Source: Novosphingobium hassiacum (GTDB taxonomy: Bacteria; Pseudomonadota; Alphaproteobacteria; Sphingomonadales; Sphingomonadaceae). From it: a DNA stretch of 64,000 nucleotides. The stretch spans positions 186,065 through 250,064 of the forward strand of contig NZ_JACICY010000004.1 of NCBI RefSeq assembly GCF_014196055.1, written 5' to 3'. A program made the position numbers and the translations under genes. The notes under the pieces were generated by a model. It saw only the letters and a list, made by a program, of their open reading frames with translations. It had not been told where the DNA came from and searched no databases. This document shows positions 46,380 to 54,783 of the stretch, piece after piece; positions within the stretch are counted from its first letter, which is position 1; each line of letters starts with the position of its first letter.

Positions 46380-48932
46380 ATGGCACGAACCCGAATTTGC
46401 AGCGCCTTGATGGTCGCGCTCGCCCCGGCACTGATTGGCGCTCCAGCGTGCGCGCGAGAAGAACAGTCTTATAACTTCGATCTGCCATCCCAGGAACTGG
46501 GCGAGTCACTGCGCGCAGTTGCCGCGCAGTCAGGCTGGCAGCTTTATGCACCTGCCGATGCGGTCAAAGCCAGGCGCGCGCCAGCGCTGCGCGGCAGGCT
46601 GAGCGTTCAAGATGCCGTAAATCAGCTTCTGGCCGGGACCGGGCTGACGGCGCGCTTTGCCGATCGTACGGTCATCGTCCGGACTGGCGATAGTGCCGAT
46701 AGTGCCGACAGCGCGGTCTCGAATGATCCGGCGATCGTTGTGACTGGCAGCAGAATTCCGGGAGCCGTCGTGGCGTCGGTGGTCACGCGGGTCGATCGCG
46801 AGGCTATCAAGGCTGCGGGCCAGACCGATCTGGGCGAAGCCGTGCGCGCCCTACCGCAGAACTTTTCCGGCGGCCAGAACCCCGGCGTTGGCACGGGCGC
46901 GGGGCAAATCAACACGAACGTCAACTCGGCAAGCAACGTCAATCTGCGCGGGCTTGGGCCTGACGCCACGCTGACCCTGCTGAACGGCCACCGCCTGCCT
47001 TACGATTCAGCATTCGGCGGCGTCGATATCTCGGCCATTCCCGTGGCTGCGCTCGACCGTATCGAAGTCGTCGCGGACGGTGCATCGGCGATTTACGGCT
47101 CCGATGCGGTGGCGGGTGTGGTCAATGTGATCCTTCGGCGCGATTACGACGGGGTCGCAACATCGGCCCAGTTCGGAGCCAGTACCGATGGCGGAAACGT
47201 CAGGGGGCAGTTCGATCTGGTTGCTGGCACGCGTTGGTCCCATGGTGGTTTGATCGCCGCCTATGACTTCGCGCGCAATTCGGCGATCGCAGCAAAGGAC
47301 CGCGACTACACCAGCCCGCTCGATGGGGCCAATTCGCTCTATCCCGAACAGCGCCGACATGCCCTGACGCTCGCGGGGCATCATGAACTGGCACCCGGGA
47401 TCAGCTTAAGTTTCGATGCGCTCTATGCCAATCGCCATTCGATCACGACGGGCGGAACAGCGGCTGCGCGCTATGTCTTCGCTCCGGACGCGGAGACATA
47501 CAGCATTTCTCCAGAACTTAGCGTAGCGCTGGGATCCGACTGGACGATGCGGGTGCTGGGCACCTGGGGCCGCGACCGCACGCATTACGATACCCGCTTC
47601 AGTCCTGCAGGCAGCATAGAAACCCGCACGACGGGCTGCTATTGCAACTCTGCCTGGTCGGCAGAAGTCAATGCCGAGGGGCCGTTGTTCGCATTGGGCG
47701 GCGGCGACGCCCGCATGGCGATGGGTGCCGGTTACCGCAACAACGGCATGGCGTTCTCGCGCGTCATCGGCGCTGCAGCCCCTGATGCGTTCGATGTCGC
47801 GCAGGGCAGCACGTACGGCTTTGCGGAGATCAACCTGCCGTTTGTGACCGCCGCCAACGCCATCTCCGGGGTGCGGCGGCTCAGCGTGACGGCGGCGGCG
47901 CGCTATGAGTCCTATCCCGGCATCGCCAAGCTTGCGACGCCCCGGATCGGCATCGTCTATGCTCCTTTGGAGGACATCACCCTCAAGGCGTCCTGGGCGC
48001 GCTCATTCAAGGCCCCCACGCTCTTCCAGCAATATGTCGGGCATCAGGCCTATTTGCTTCCCGGTGCTTCGGTCGGTGCCACTGGCACGGTGCTTTATAC
48101 CAGTGGCGGTAATCCCGGACTCAAGCCTGAGCGGGCACGCAGTTGGCAAGCCGGCGCTGTGTTCGAGCCGGGTGCGGTGCCGGGCCTGCGCGTGGAGGCG
48201 AGCTACTTCGACGTTCGTTACACCGACCGGGTCGTGCAACCGATCGCCGGATCGATAGCCGCAGCGTTCAACAACCCCGGATTTGCGACATTGATCGGGT
48301 TCGATCCTGCGGCAGGAACGCTTGCCGGGATTATCGCAGGCGCACAGTTCGGTCTCCAGAATTTCTCAGGCCAAGCCTATTCCCCTGACGCGGTGACGGC
48401 CTTGGTCGACAACCGCTACACCAATGTCGCCGCGCAGAAGATCCGTGGCGTCGATGTGCGGGCACGTTGGCAGACAGCTCTATCCGCTGACCGCAACCTC
48501 GCGCTCGAAGTCGCGGGCAGCTGGCTCGACAGCAAGCAGCAGCTGACCGCAGCGCTGCCGCAGACGCTGCTGTCAGGCCAGGTCTTCAACCCGCCGCGCA
48601 TGCGGGCGCGGTCGGGCGTAACGTACCAGTCACCGCGGTTTGCCGGGTCGATGTTCACCAACTACACCGGGGCGCTGCGCGATGCCCGCTTTGCTCAGGC
48701 CGCGCGTTTGCGGCCCCAGGTGACGTTCGATCTGGCGCTGCGCTATGATCTGATCGCAAAGGCGACGCCGGATGCAGAGCCGCCCCTTGCCCTGTCGCTC
48801 ACCGTCAACAATCTGGGAAATGCCCGTCCCGGCAGGATCGCGGTAACCGGGCCGACGGACACGCCGTTCGACTCGACCAACTATTCGGCGATCGGGCGGT
48901 TTATCGCGATCGGCGTGGCGAGGCGCTGGTGA
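46380..48932 (+). CDS. TonB-dependent receptor with STN signalling domain (lasso locus)
   Basis: The 850-aa receptor begins with a signal peptide ending IGAPACARE, then an STN domain at about 30-102 (SYNFDLPSQELGESLRAVAA ... VIVRTG), a TonB box-like DPAIVVTGSRIPGA, the plug (NLRGLGPDATLTLLNGHRLP, LDRIEVVADGASAIYGSDAV) and a barrel ending in RFIAIGVARRW. An N-terminal STN domain marks transducing receptors that signal to FecR. Gene order sigma-fecR-receptor-isopeptidase strongly suggests that the lasso peptide or its complex is the ligand. gaggga lies upstream of the ATG. Confidence 0.93.
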   Translation: MARTRICSALMVALAPALIGAPACAREEQSYNFDLPSQELGESLRAVAAQSGWQLYAPADAVKARRAPALRGRLSVQDAVNQLLAGTGLTARFADRTVIVRTGDSADSADSAVSNDPAIVVTGSRIPGAVVASVVTRVDREAIKAAGQTDLGEAVRALPQNFSGGQNPGVGTGAGQINTNVNSASNVNLRGLGPDATLTLLNGHRLPYDSAFGGVDISAIPVAALDRIEVVADGASAIYGSDAVAGVVNVILRRDYDGVATSAQFGASTDGGNVRGQFDLVAGTRWSHGGLIAAYDFARNSAIAAKDRDYTSPLDGANSLYPEQRRHALTLAGHHELAPGISLSFDALYANRHSITTGGTAAARYVFAPDAETYSISPELSVALGSDWTMRVLGTWGRDRTHYDTRFSPAGSIETRTTGCYCNSAWSAEVNAEGPLFALGGGDARMAMGAGYRNNGMAFSRVIGAAAPDAFDVAQGSTYGFAEINLPFVTAANAISGVRRLSVTAAARYESYPGIAKLATPRIGIVYAPLEDITLKASWARSFKAPTLFQQYVGHQAYLLPGASVGATGTVLYTSGGNPGLKPERARSWQAGAVFEPGAVPGLRVEASYFDVRYTDRVVQPIAGSIAAAFNNPGFATLIGFDPAAGTLAGIIAGAQFGLQNFSGQAYSPDAVTALVDNRYTNVAAQKIRGVDVRARWQTALSADRNLALEVAGSWLDSKQQLTAALPQTLLSGQVFNPPRMRARSGVTYQSPRFAGSMFTNYTGALRDARFAQAARLRPQVTFDLALRYDLIAKATPDAEPPLALSLTVNNLGNARPGRIAVTGPTDTPFDSTNYSAIGRFIAIGVARRW

Positions 48933-51076
48933 GCCTGATAGCCTTCGCGCTCGCTGCGCAAGCCGTGCTGCCGGTGGCGCTGCCAGAGCCAGCGGCAGAG
49001 AACATTTGTGATGCGAGTGCTGAAAGGAGCACGCCCGAGCTAGGCGGAAGCCGTCTGATAACCGCCCGGGATCTGGCGACCTTGACCGATATCGGGCGAT
49101 CGGACCCCTACGATTCGCCCAGCCCGTTCGGTGTTTCGCCCGATGGACAGAAAATCGCATTCGTCACGCGCCGGGCCGATCCTGATCGCAACGGCTTTTG
49201 CCAGCGACTGATGGTCATGCCGCTTGACGGAAAGGCCTCCCCACGCGAACGCGACAGCGGCGGCAGCTTTGTGCGGGCAACTTTCGTCTTGCGCAATTTT
49301 CCGGCGGTGGCGGCAGGCTTTGGCAAAGTGATCACGCCGAAGTGGTCACCTGATGGCCAGTGGATCGCGTTTCTCAAGCGTGTGGAGACGGCAACGCAGG
49401 CGTGGATCGTGGCAAGCCGCAGCACAGCTCCAGCCCGGCAGGTTTCGGCGCTGGCCGATGATGTGGAGGATCTTGCCTGGAGCCCGGACGGAGCCAGCCT
49501 GATTGTCGCGACGCGGCCCGAATTGCGCCTGCAGATGGCGGCCATCGCTGCCGAGGGCCGTCAGGGCTACTTGTTCGATGATCGCTTTGCCCCGCAATTT
49601 GCCGATCATCCGCTGCCGACAGCGCCAGCGCCGCTGCGCTATACGCAAATCGACCTGGCCACCGGCGCCACGCGTGAGGCGACCGCTGCGGACCAGACAG
49701 TGCTGGTTACGCCAGATCCCGCAGCACAGCCGGAAGGCGCACGGCTCTATACGCCAGGTACAGGGCGAACAGCAGCGTGGCTCGAAAGCAAAGCGCCCGG
49801 CCGTCTGATTGCTCCAACCCGCATCGTGCTGCGACGGCCTGATAGGCGGATTCTGCGCTGCGCGATGCCCACCTGCGAAGGTGCACAACACTTGTGGTGG
49901 CGTGAGGATGGCCGCGTGCTCTACATCCTGCAGCGCACGGGCTGGGGCAATAGCCAGACTGCGCTGTTGCGCTGGCCGATCGCAGCTGCCCAGCCAAAGC
50001 GTGTGTTCGTGACCGATGATGCGCTCGTCGGCTGCAAGCTGGTCAGCCGCCAGCTCGTTTGTGCGCGAGAAAGTGCAAGGCACCCGCGCGTGCTTGCCGC
50101 GATCGATGCCGACACGGGCAAGAGCCGGATTATCCATGATCCCAACCCGCAGTGGGCGCAAATGCGGGTCGGGGCGGTGCGACGTTTTAAGTTTCGCAAT
50201 GCCTATGGGGTGGAATGCTACGCCGACCTGGTGCTGCCGCCGTTTCACAAGCCGGGCGAGCAGCATCCGCTGGTCGTGGTGCAATATGTCAGTGATGGCT
50301 TCCTGCGGGGCGGGACCGGAGACGAAGTGCCGATACAGGCTCTGACCGCCCGTGGATTTGCCGTGCTGAGCTTTGCCAGGCCCGATCTTGTCGAGAGCGT
50401 CGCGCAGGCTCGTGCCGAGCTGGACCTGCTCCAGAAAAACCGGGATAACTGGCTCGATCGGCGCAGCGTGCAATCTGCGCTCGAGCAGGCGATTGCGCTG
50501 GCGGTCGGGACCGGTGCGGTCGATCGTGCGCGGATGGGCATCAGCGGTTTCAGCGATGGCACATCGACAACGCAATGGGCGCTGCTCAACAGTGCATTGT
50601 TCAAGGTCGCGGCGATGGGGGCATGCTGCGAGGACATGGTCGCCTATCCGTTGATGGGCGGTCCGGCGTTTGAGGACTTCGGGCGCAAGTTCGGCTACCG
50701 CTTCTTCGAGCCTGACGCGGCACAATTCTGGAAGCAGATGTCGCTCGCGGCCAATGCGGCCAGCGTCAATGCGCCGTTGCTGATCCAGACCGGCGACAGT
50801 GAATACGAAATCGGCCTCGATGTTGTTGCTGCGTTCCGCCGACTGGGCAAACCGATCGAACTGCGGGTTTTTCCGGGCGAACCGCACTTCAAATGGCAAC
50901 CGGTGCACCGGCTTGCGATGTACGAGCGTAATCTGGACTGGTTTTCCTACTGGCTGATGCACAAGATGGATTGTTCGCCTGCCAAGGCTGCCCAGTACGC
51001 GCGCTGGCAGATCATGGCAGGCGCTCCGCCACGATCCCAGCTGGCATGCCTGTCCGACCAGGTTTCAGCCCCATGA
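48929..51076 (+). CDS. Lasso peptide isopeptidase (Atxe2-like, S9 family)
   Basis: The 715-aa prolyl-oligopeptidase-family hydrolase has a signal peptide (IAFALAAQAVLPVALPEPAA) and a beta-propeller with SPDGQ/SPDGA repeats at about 70-400. Its alpha/beta hydrolase domain has the catalytic triad at Ser542 (GISGFSDGTS), Asp623 (QTGDSEYE) and His653 (GEPHFKW). In proteobacterial lasso loci this enzyme cuts the isopeptide bond and linearises the peptide. The GTG overlaps the receptor stop (GTGA). The end overlaps the convergent cyclase gene by 12 bases. Confidence 0.93.
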   Translation: MSLIAFALAAQAVLPVALPEPAAENICDASAERSTPELGGSRLITARDLATLTDIGRSDPYDSPSPFGVSPDGQKIAFVTRRADPDRNGFCQRLMVMPLDGKASPRERDSGGSFVRATFVLRNFPAVAAGFGKVITPKWSPDGQWIAFLKRVETATQAWIVASRSTAPARQVSALADDVEDLAWSPDGASLIVATRPELRLQMAAIAAEGRQGYLFDDRFAPQFADHPLPTAPAPLRYTQIDLATGATREATAADQTVLVTPDPAAQPEGARLYTPGTGRTAAWLESKAPGRLIAPTRIVLRRPDRRILRCAMPTCEGAQHLWWREDGRVLYILQRTGWGNSQTALLRWPIAAAQPKRVFVTDDALVGCKLVSRQLVCARESARHPRVLAAIDADTGKSRIIHDPNPQWAQMRVGAVRRFKFRNAYGVECYADLVLPPFHKPGEQHPLVVVQYVSDGFLRGGTGDEVPIQALTARGFAVLSFARPDLVESVAQARAELDLLQKNRDNWLDRRSVQSALEQAIALAVGTGAVDRARMGISGFSDGTSTTQWALLNSALFKVAAMGACCEDMVAYPLMGGPAFEDFGRKFGYRFFEPDAAQFWKQMSLAANAASVNAPLLIQTGDSEYEIGLDVVAAFRRLGKPIELRVFPGEPHFKWQPVHRLAMYERNLDWFSYWLMHKMDCSPAKAAQYARWQIMAGAPPRSQLACLSDQVSAP

Positions 51077-52786
51077 TCGTGCCCAGGCCTCGGCCTCGAC
51101 GAGATCGAGCAACCGGTAGACGATAGGATCCTCGGCATGGGGGTCTGCTGCCAGCGCCGTTTCGGTCGCGACCCGGTCAATCACGCCATTGGCAGCAAGC
51201 TGCCCATCGAGCAGAATAGTGCGGATGACCGATCTATCGCGCGCAAATACCTCACGCATCACGCTGTCGGGGCCAGCCTTGGACGTTCGACGCGCCAATG
51301 ACACCGGAAGTTCCGGCGCAAAGGCCTTGCGGGAAGGAGCACGGTTGATGCCGCCGCTGCACCAGAGCCAGGTGGGGATGGACAAGCACAATTCCAGCAT
51401 GGGCTGGCTGAGCAAGGGCGAGAAGCGCAACGGATCATCGATACCGTGCACGAAGTTCTGGGTCCGTTGGAGCAAGCGCAAGTGATCGCGCTTGCCCGGC
51501 TGCTGGCCTGTGGCAACATCGAACCAGGGGGTCAGGGCCGCGTCATCGTGCAGCGGAAACGCCGTATCCAACAGCCGAAAGTCGCTAGGCCAAGGCGCTG
51601 CTGCTTCACCGCGTTTCCAGCGGCGCGCAACGGCCCGCGCCATCGTCCCCGCATCGGCGCCGGTCAATTGGCACATGTCGAGGAAAGTGGCCCACGTCCG
51701 TGATGAAAGCCCATCATGTTTGAGGCGATCGAGCACCGGTGCCGCCGAATGCACAAAGCAGAACAGGTTGTCGCCACCGTTGCCGTCGAAGGCCCACGAT
51801 GCACCGCCTGTCTCGCAGGTCCGGGCGAGGTGGTGACGGACTTCCTGCATGAACGCCTTGCCGCTCGGTCGGGTCATTGTCGCAGAGACCGGGCCAGCAA
51901 GATCAATGCGTCCGACATCATAGGTGCACGCCGTCATCGGCACCGCCAGCTTCTCGGCTAGCAATTGTACCCAGGCGCGCTCGTCGCCACTGGGGTCTGC
52001 GGTGGCAAGGGTCACGCATTCAAACGACTGGCCATTGACCGATAGTGCTGCAGCGATAATTGAGGAATCGACCCCGCCCGATGCCGCGACCACGACATGG
52101 CCCGCCAAGGCCGCCCACGCACCGGTGACATCGCAGGCGGTTTCGCGCAATTGCGCCACCGCCTCGCTGAACGACGTGATCCCCGCGTCGCGGACAAAGT
52201 CCGCAGGATCCCAGATCAGGCGCGACACTTCAGGATCGGAGGCTGATGTCAGCGTACCTGGTTCGACCTCCGCGATGTCCACCAGACAGGTTTTCCGCTG
52301 ACGCAATTCAGGGCGGCGCAGATGGGTGCCGATCTGCTTCCAGCAGACTTGTGGGGACTTGCCCGTCACGGCTTCGAACAATCGGGGATCGGTCCCGAAG
52401 ACTGTCCGATCCTCGCCGGTCATGCGGTAGAGCGGGAGCAGGCCCGACGGATCGCGCAGCACGGACCAGTCTCCCGTCTCCGGATCACGCAGGATGGCGA
52501 CATAGGCACCCCAACCTTCGCGCACGAGCCAGCGCGCAATGTCTTCAGCGGGCATCGCACTCTTGGGCAGGGCAATCCGGTCCATCGCGCGCTGACCCTT
52601 GCCCGCAAAGTAGATGCCGATCAGAAGGCCTCGGTCGCCCAGCGTCAAAATATGGCTTTCACTGGCCACCCAGAGCGATGGCGCTCTCTCACCCAGCTGC
52701 GTCCGGTCGTCGACCCGGGAGATTATCGCACCTACGGCCCGATCCTTGGTCAGCGGCAGCGAGAATATGGCCTGGACCGGAATCAT
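51065..52786 (-). CDS. Lasso cyclase (asparagine-synthetase homologue, C protein)
   Basis: The 573-aa enzyme adenylates the ring Asp/Glu side chain of the lasso core and closes the macrolactam onto Gly1. The N-terminal glutaminase-like half lacks the nucleophilic Cys2 (it starts MIPVQAIF), as usual for lasso cyclases. The PP-loop ATP site is ASGGVDSS at 235-242, with WAFDGNGGDNLF near 345. Its ATG overlaps the stop of the B gene (ATGA). Length is normal for the family. Product named by homology and locus. Confidence 0.93.
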   Translation of the reverse strand: MIPVQAIFSLPLTKDRAVGAIISRVDDRTQLGERAPSLWVASESHILTLGDRGLLIGIYFAGKGQRAMDRIALPKSAMPAEDIARWLVREGWGAYVAILRDPETGDWSVLRDPSGLLPLYRMTGEDRTVFGTDPRLFEAVTGKSPQVCWKQIGTHLRRPELRQRKTCLVDIAEVEPGTLTSASDPEVSRLIWDPADFVRDAGITSFSEAVAQLRETACDVTGAWAALAGHVVVAASGGVDSSIIAAALSVNGQSFECVTLATADPSGDERAWVQLLAEKLAVPMTACTYDVGRIDLAGPVSATMTRPSGKAFMQEVRHHLARTCETGGASWAFDGNGGDNLFCFVHSAAPVLDRLKHDGLSSRTWATFLDMCQLTGADAGTMARAVARRWKRGEAAAPWPSDFRLLDTAFPLHDDAALTPWFDVATGQQPGKRDHLRLLQRTQNFVHGIDDPLRFSPLLSQPMLELCLSIPTWLWCSGGINRAPSRKAFAPELPVSLARRTSKAGPDSVMREVFARDRSVIRTILLDGQLAANGVIDRVATETALAADPHAEDPIVYRLLDLVEAEAWARSWG

Positions 52787-53439
52787 ACGACGAGGATCGG
52801 CGTGTAGCGCGCGACCTCCTCGACGGTTTCGTTGAGCACGAGATCATCGGCCTGAACCCAGCAATGCGCTGCAAACGGCGCGAGTTTGACACCGAAGACG
52901 ACGTGCGTTCGGCATCCGCGCCGCGCCAGTTGATCAGCCAGGGCTAGCGAACGGGAAAGGCAGCGATCTGCCGCGCTGCGTAAGTAACAGGCGAACGCAA
53001 ATCCGCGTACCACGCGGCCTGCCCGGTTGTCTGGTGCCGGTATGCACGCCGGGAGCGACGAGAGTTTATTGGCCAGAAGGCGCAGCTGCAACGCCAGCGG
53101 ACCCGTTTTCAACGCGCGTTCGAAGCGTCGCTGGGCAACCAGTGCGAGGGACGTTTCCGCTATGGGAAAACCCGCGCCCGGATCATCGGCAAAAGCACGT
53201 GAGGGCATGGCCCACTGGCATGGTTCCAGCTGGCCATCGATTGTCGTGGTACCAGCCAGTTGCGACAGCCAGTTCGCACTAAGGTCAGCACTCGAAACCG
53301 TGCCCTGCGCCAGAAGCGCGAGGAAATCCGCATTCTGTTGCGGCGTGAGGCGGAAGTATCGATCCGTGCTGATGTCGAGAAAGACTGCCTCGCCTGCGAT
53401 CAGGCAAAAGTTCAAGCCTTCGCGCAGTGGTGCGGCCAT
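52783..53439 (-). CDS. Lasso leader-binding/protease fusion (B protein: RRE plus transglutaminase-like)
   Basis: The 218-aa protein has an N-terminal PqqD-like RiPP recognition element (GLNFCLIAGEAVFLDISTDR, YFRLTP) that binds the leader, and a C-terminal cysteine protease with Cys160 (ADRCLSRSLALADQL), His192 (FAAHCWVQ) and Asp198 or 199. It removes the leader after Thr-Arg. In proteobacteria both modules are fused, as here. It lies 62 bases after the precursor gene, with a hairpin in between. Confidence 0.93.
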   Translation of the reverse strand: MAAPLREGLNFCLIAGEAVFLDISTDRYFRLTPQQNADFLALLAQGTVSSADLSANWLSQLAGTTTIDGQLEPCQWAMPSRAFADDPGAGFPIAETSLALVAQRRFERALKTGPLALQLRLLANKLSSLPACIPAPDNRAGRVVRGFAFACYLRSAADRCLSRSLALADQLARRGCRTHVVFGVKLAPFAAHCWVQADDLVLNETVEEVARYTPILVV

Positions 53440-53462
53440 GACATCCCCCAGCTATTCCGCAA

Positions 53463-53490
53463 GCGTGCGCCCGCTGCTGCGGACGCACGC
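53463..53490 (-). other. Stem-loop between lasso precursor and B gene
   Basis: The arms gcgtgcgcccg and cggacgcacgc pair at 10 of 11 positions around a six-base loop. Similar stems after lasso precursor genes are thought to stabilise or insulate the precursor mRNA so that much more precursor than enzyme is made. The hairpin is seen directly; the role is inference. Confidence 0.65.
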
Positions 53491-53501
53491 CCGGTTGTGG
53501 T

Positions 53502-53639
53502 TCAATCTTCGACGATGCCGAGCCCGAAGCGCAGCTGGCCGCCGTTGACATCGAGCTCGATGATCGCCTGGCCGCGGGTGACCTGCGATGCCTCGCCCAG
53601 TTCGATCACGGGTTGTTCCACATGTTCGTCCTTGTTCAT
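53502..53639 (-). CDS. Lasso peptide precursor (A), 22-aa leader and 23-aa core
   Basis: The 45-aa ORF has aaggag seven bases before the ATG at 53639. The leader MNKDEHVEQPVIELGEASQV ends in Thr-Arg; the ELGxAS...T-x-Gly pattern is that of proteobacterial lasso leaders (benenodin-like ELGxASxxTRG), with Thr at -2. The core begins GQAIIELDVNGG and ends LRFGLGIVED, 23 residues, with Asp8 as the only acid at an allowed ring position (7-9). Glu6 would give too small a ring. It is followed by B and C genes. I do not recognise the core as a characterised lasso peptide. Confidence 0.9.
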   Translation of the reverse strand: MNKDEHVEQPVIELGEASQVTRGQAIIELDVNGGQLRFGLGIVED

Positions 53640-53976
53640 GGCCGTCTCCTTCCGTTTGAGTTGCGACTCATCTTGGTCGCACGGACAGAATGACAGGGCG
53701 CCCGGTCGCATCCATTTTATAATGGGAATATTTTCAGAGGCTTAAGGAGAGTTGACCGGGCATGGAGCCGCGCGGTTGGAGCGTGGACCGATGCCTTTAG
53801 CGGGGGGCCTGGACATGCGCATCGATAGCCCGGTCGCGCCCGCCCATATGCACGACGAACAGGGGTGACAGTCAGATTGCGGTAAGATGCCGGTTTCCGT
53901 CGATCACAGGATTTACCCCCTGCGCTGTTCAAAAGGCTGGGCGTGGCCGGTCATTTGCTGCTAGAATCCGCCTGTC
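53640..53976. other. Divergent control region between lasso precursor and MNT-HEPN gene
   Basis: The 337 bases hold no gene. Visible are the precursor ribosome site (53655-53660 region), an AT-rich palindrome ccattttataatgg at 53712-53725 containing a TATAAA or TAAAAT -10 candidate for the minus strand, and flanking 7-base arms cccggtc/gaccggg at 53701 and 53754. A tagaat sequence at 53962 may serve the plus-strand gene. No clear -35 box was found for either. Confidence 0.5.
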
Positions 53977-54628
53977 ATGCGCACCGATCTCGACCATCTG
54001 CCAGCGAACAAGCAGCGTGAACTTGCTCGCGTGTTGCAACTCGTCTTCGAAGAATTCGACGATGCGCTCGCTCTAGCCGCGCAGGACTGGAAGAAGGCCG
54101 GGCGGATCCTTAAGGTGATCCTCTACGGCTCTTATGCACGCGGTGGCTGGATCGACGAGCCCCATACCGCCAAGGGTTACAAGTCGGATTACGACCTGCT
54201 GATCCTCGTCAATGACCAACGCCTGACTGACCGGGTCAAATACTGGACCCGCCTCGATGACCGGCTGATGCGCGAATATGGCATCACAGGATCGCTCAAG
54301 ACCCCGGTCAATTTCATTGTCCACACCCTGGGTGAGGTGAACGACGGGCTGGCGCACGGTCGCTACTTCTTCATCGATGTAGCCCGGGACGGGATCGCGC
54401 TTTATGAAGCCGACGACACTGAACTCCATGAGCCGAAACCCAAGACGCCAAAACAGGCGCTGGCCATGGCGAGAGAGTATTTTGAAGAGTGGTTTCCTAC
54501 CGCTTTGCAGCGGTACGTACTTGCCAAAGTTGCCTTGGAAAAAGAGTTTTTTAGACCTGCAGCTTTTGATCTGCATCAGTCAGCAGAATTCCTGTATCAT
54601 TGTGTTTTGTTGGTCTGCAGTTTCTACA
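53977..54628 (+). pseudogene. 5' part of nucleotidyltransferase-HEPN fusion gene, broken by RIT element
   Basis: The frame starts MRTDLDHLPANKQREL, contains the nucleotidyltransferase motif LYGSYARGGWID with catalytic acids D71 and D73 (KSDYDLLILV), and enters the HEPN domain (FDLHQSAEFLYHCVLLVCSF) before stopping to match at about 54628. The remaining HEPN half is found in the same strand and frame sense at 59055-59345, on the other side of the inserted element. The visible ORF runs on to 54741 through element DNA. The intact protein would be about 313 aa. Confidence 0.88.
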
Positions 54629-54658
54629 GCCCGTTATGCCGCGCGCGGCATAATGGGC
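54629..54658. repeat. 30-base palindrome at the left edge of the RIT element
   Basis: The sequence gcccgttatgccgcg cgcggcataatgggc is palindromic at 14 of 15 pairs. Its core ttatgccgcg / cgcggcataa resembles both ends of the adjacent 87-base repeat (tttatgccg, gcggcatag). It has no counterpart on the right side. Confidence 0.85.
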
Positions 54659-54745
54659 TTTATGCCGACCGGCGGACTATGCCGAGGGCGAGGATTTTTG
54701 GGCGAAGTGCCAGCGCGTTAGGAAGACTCGGCGCGGCATAGTTTC
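54659..54745. repeat. Left terminal inverted repeat of RIT element (87 bp)
   Basis: It begins tttatgccgaccggcggact and ends gcgcggcatagtttc. The outer 23 bases and inner 15 bases are identical to the reverse complement of 58969-59055; the middle has diverged. Each repeat thus has two recombinase-site-like modules. Confidence 0.9.
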
Positions 54746-54783
54746 CTGCTCCTTGCGCACATGACGTGCGCGGAGGAGCGACC

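Noticed and set aside
53502..53711. Longer 69-aa version of the lasso precursor
   Set aside because: The extra 24 residues have no leader similarity, while the ATG at 53639 has an ideal ribosome site.
54629..54741. C-terminal tail of the MNT-HEPN ORF as a real protein end
   Set aside because: The codons after FYSP translate the palindrome and terminal repeat of the element, and the true HEPN end is found at 59055-59345.
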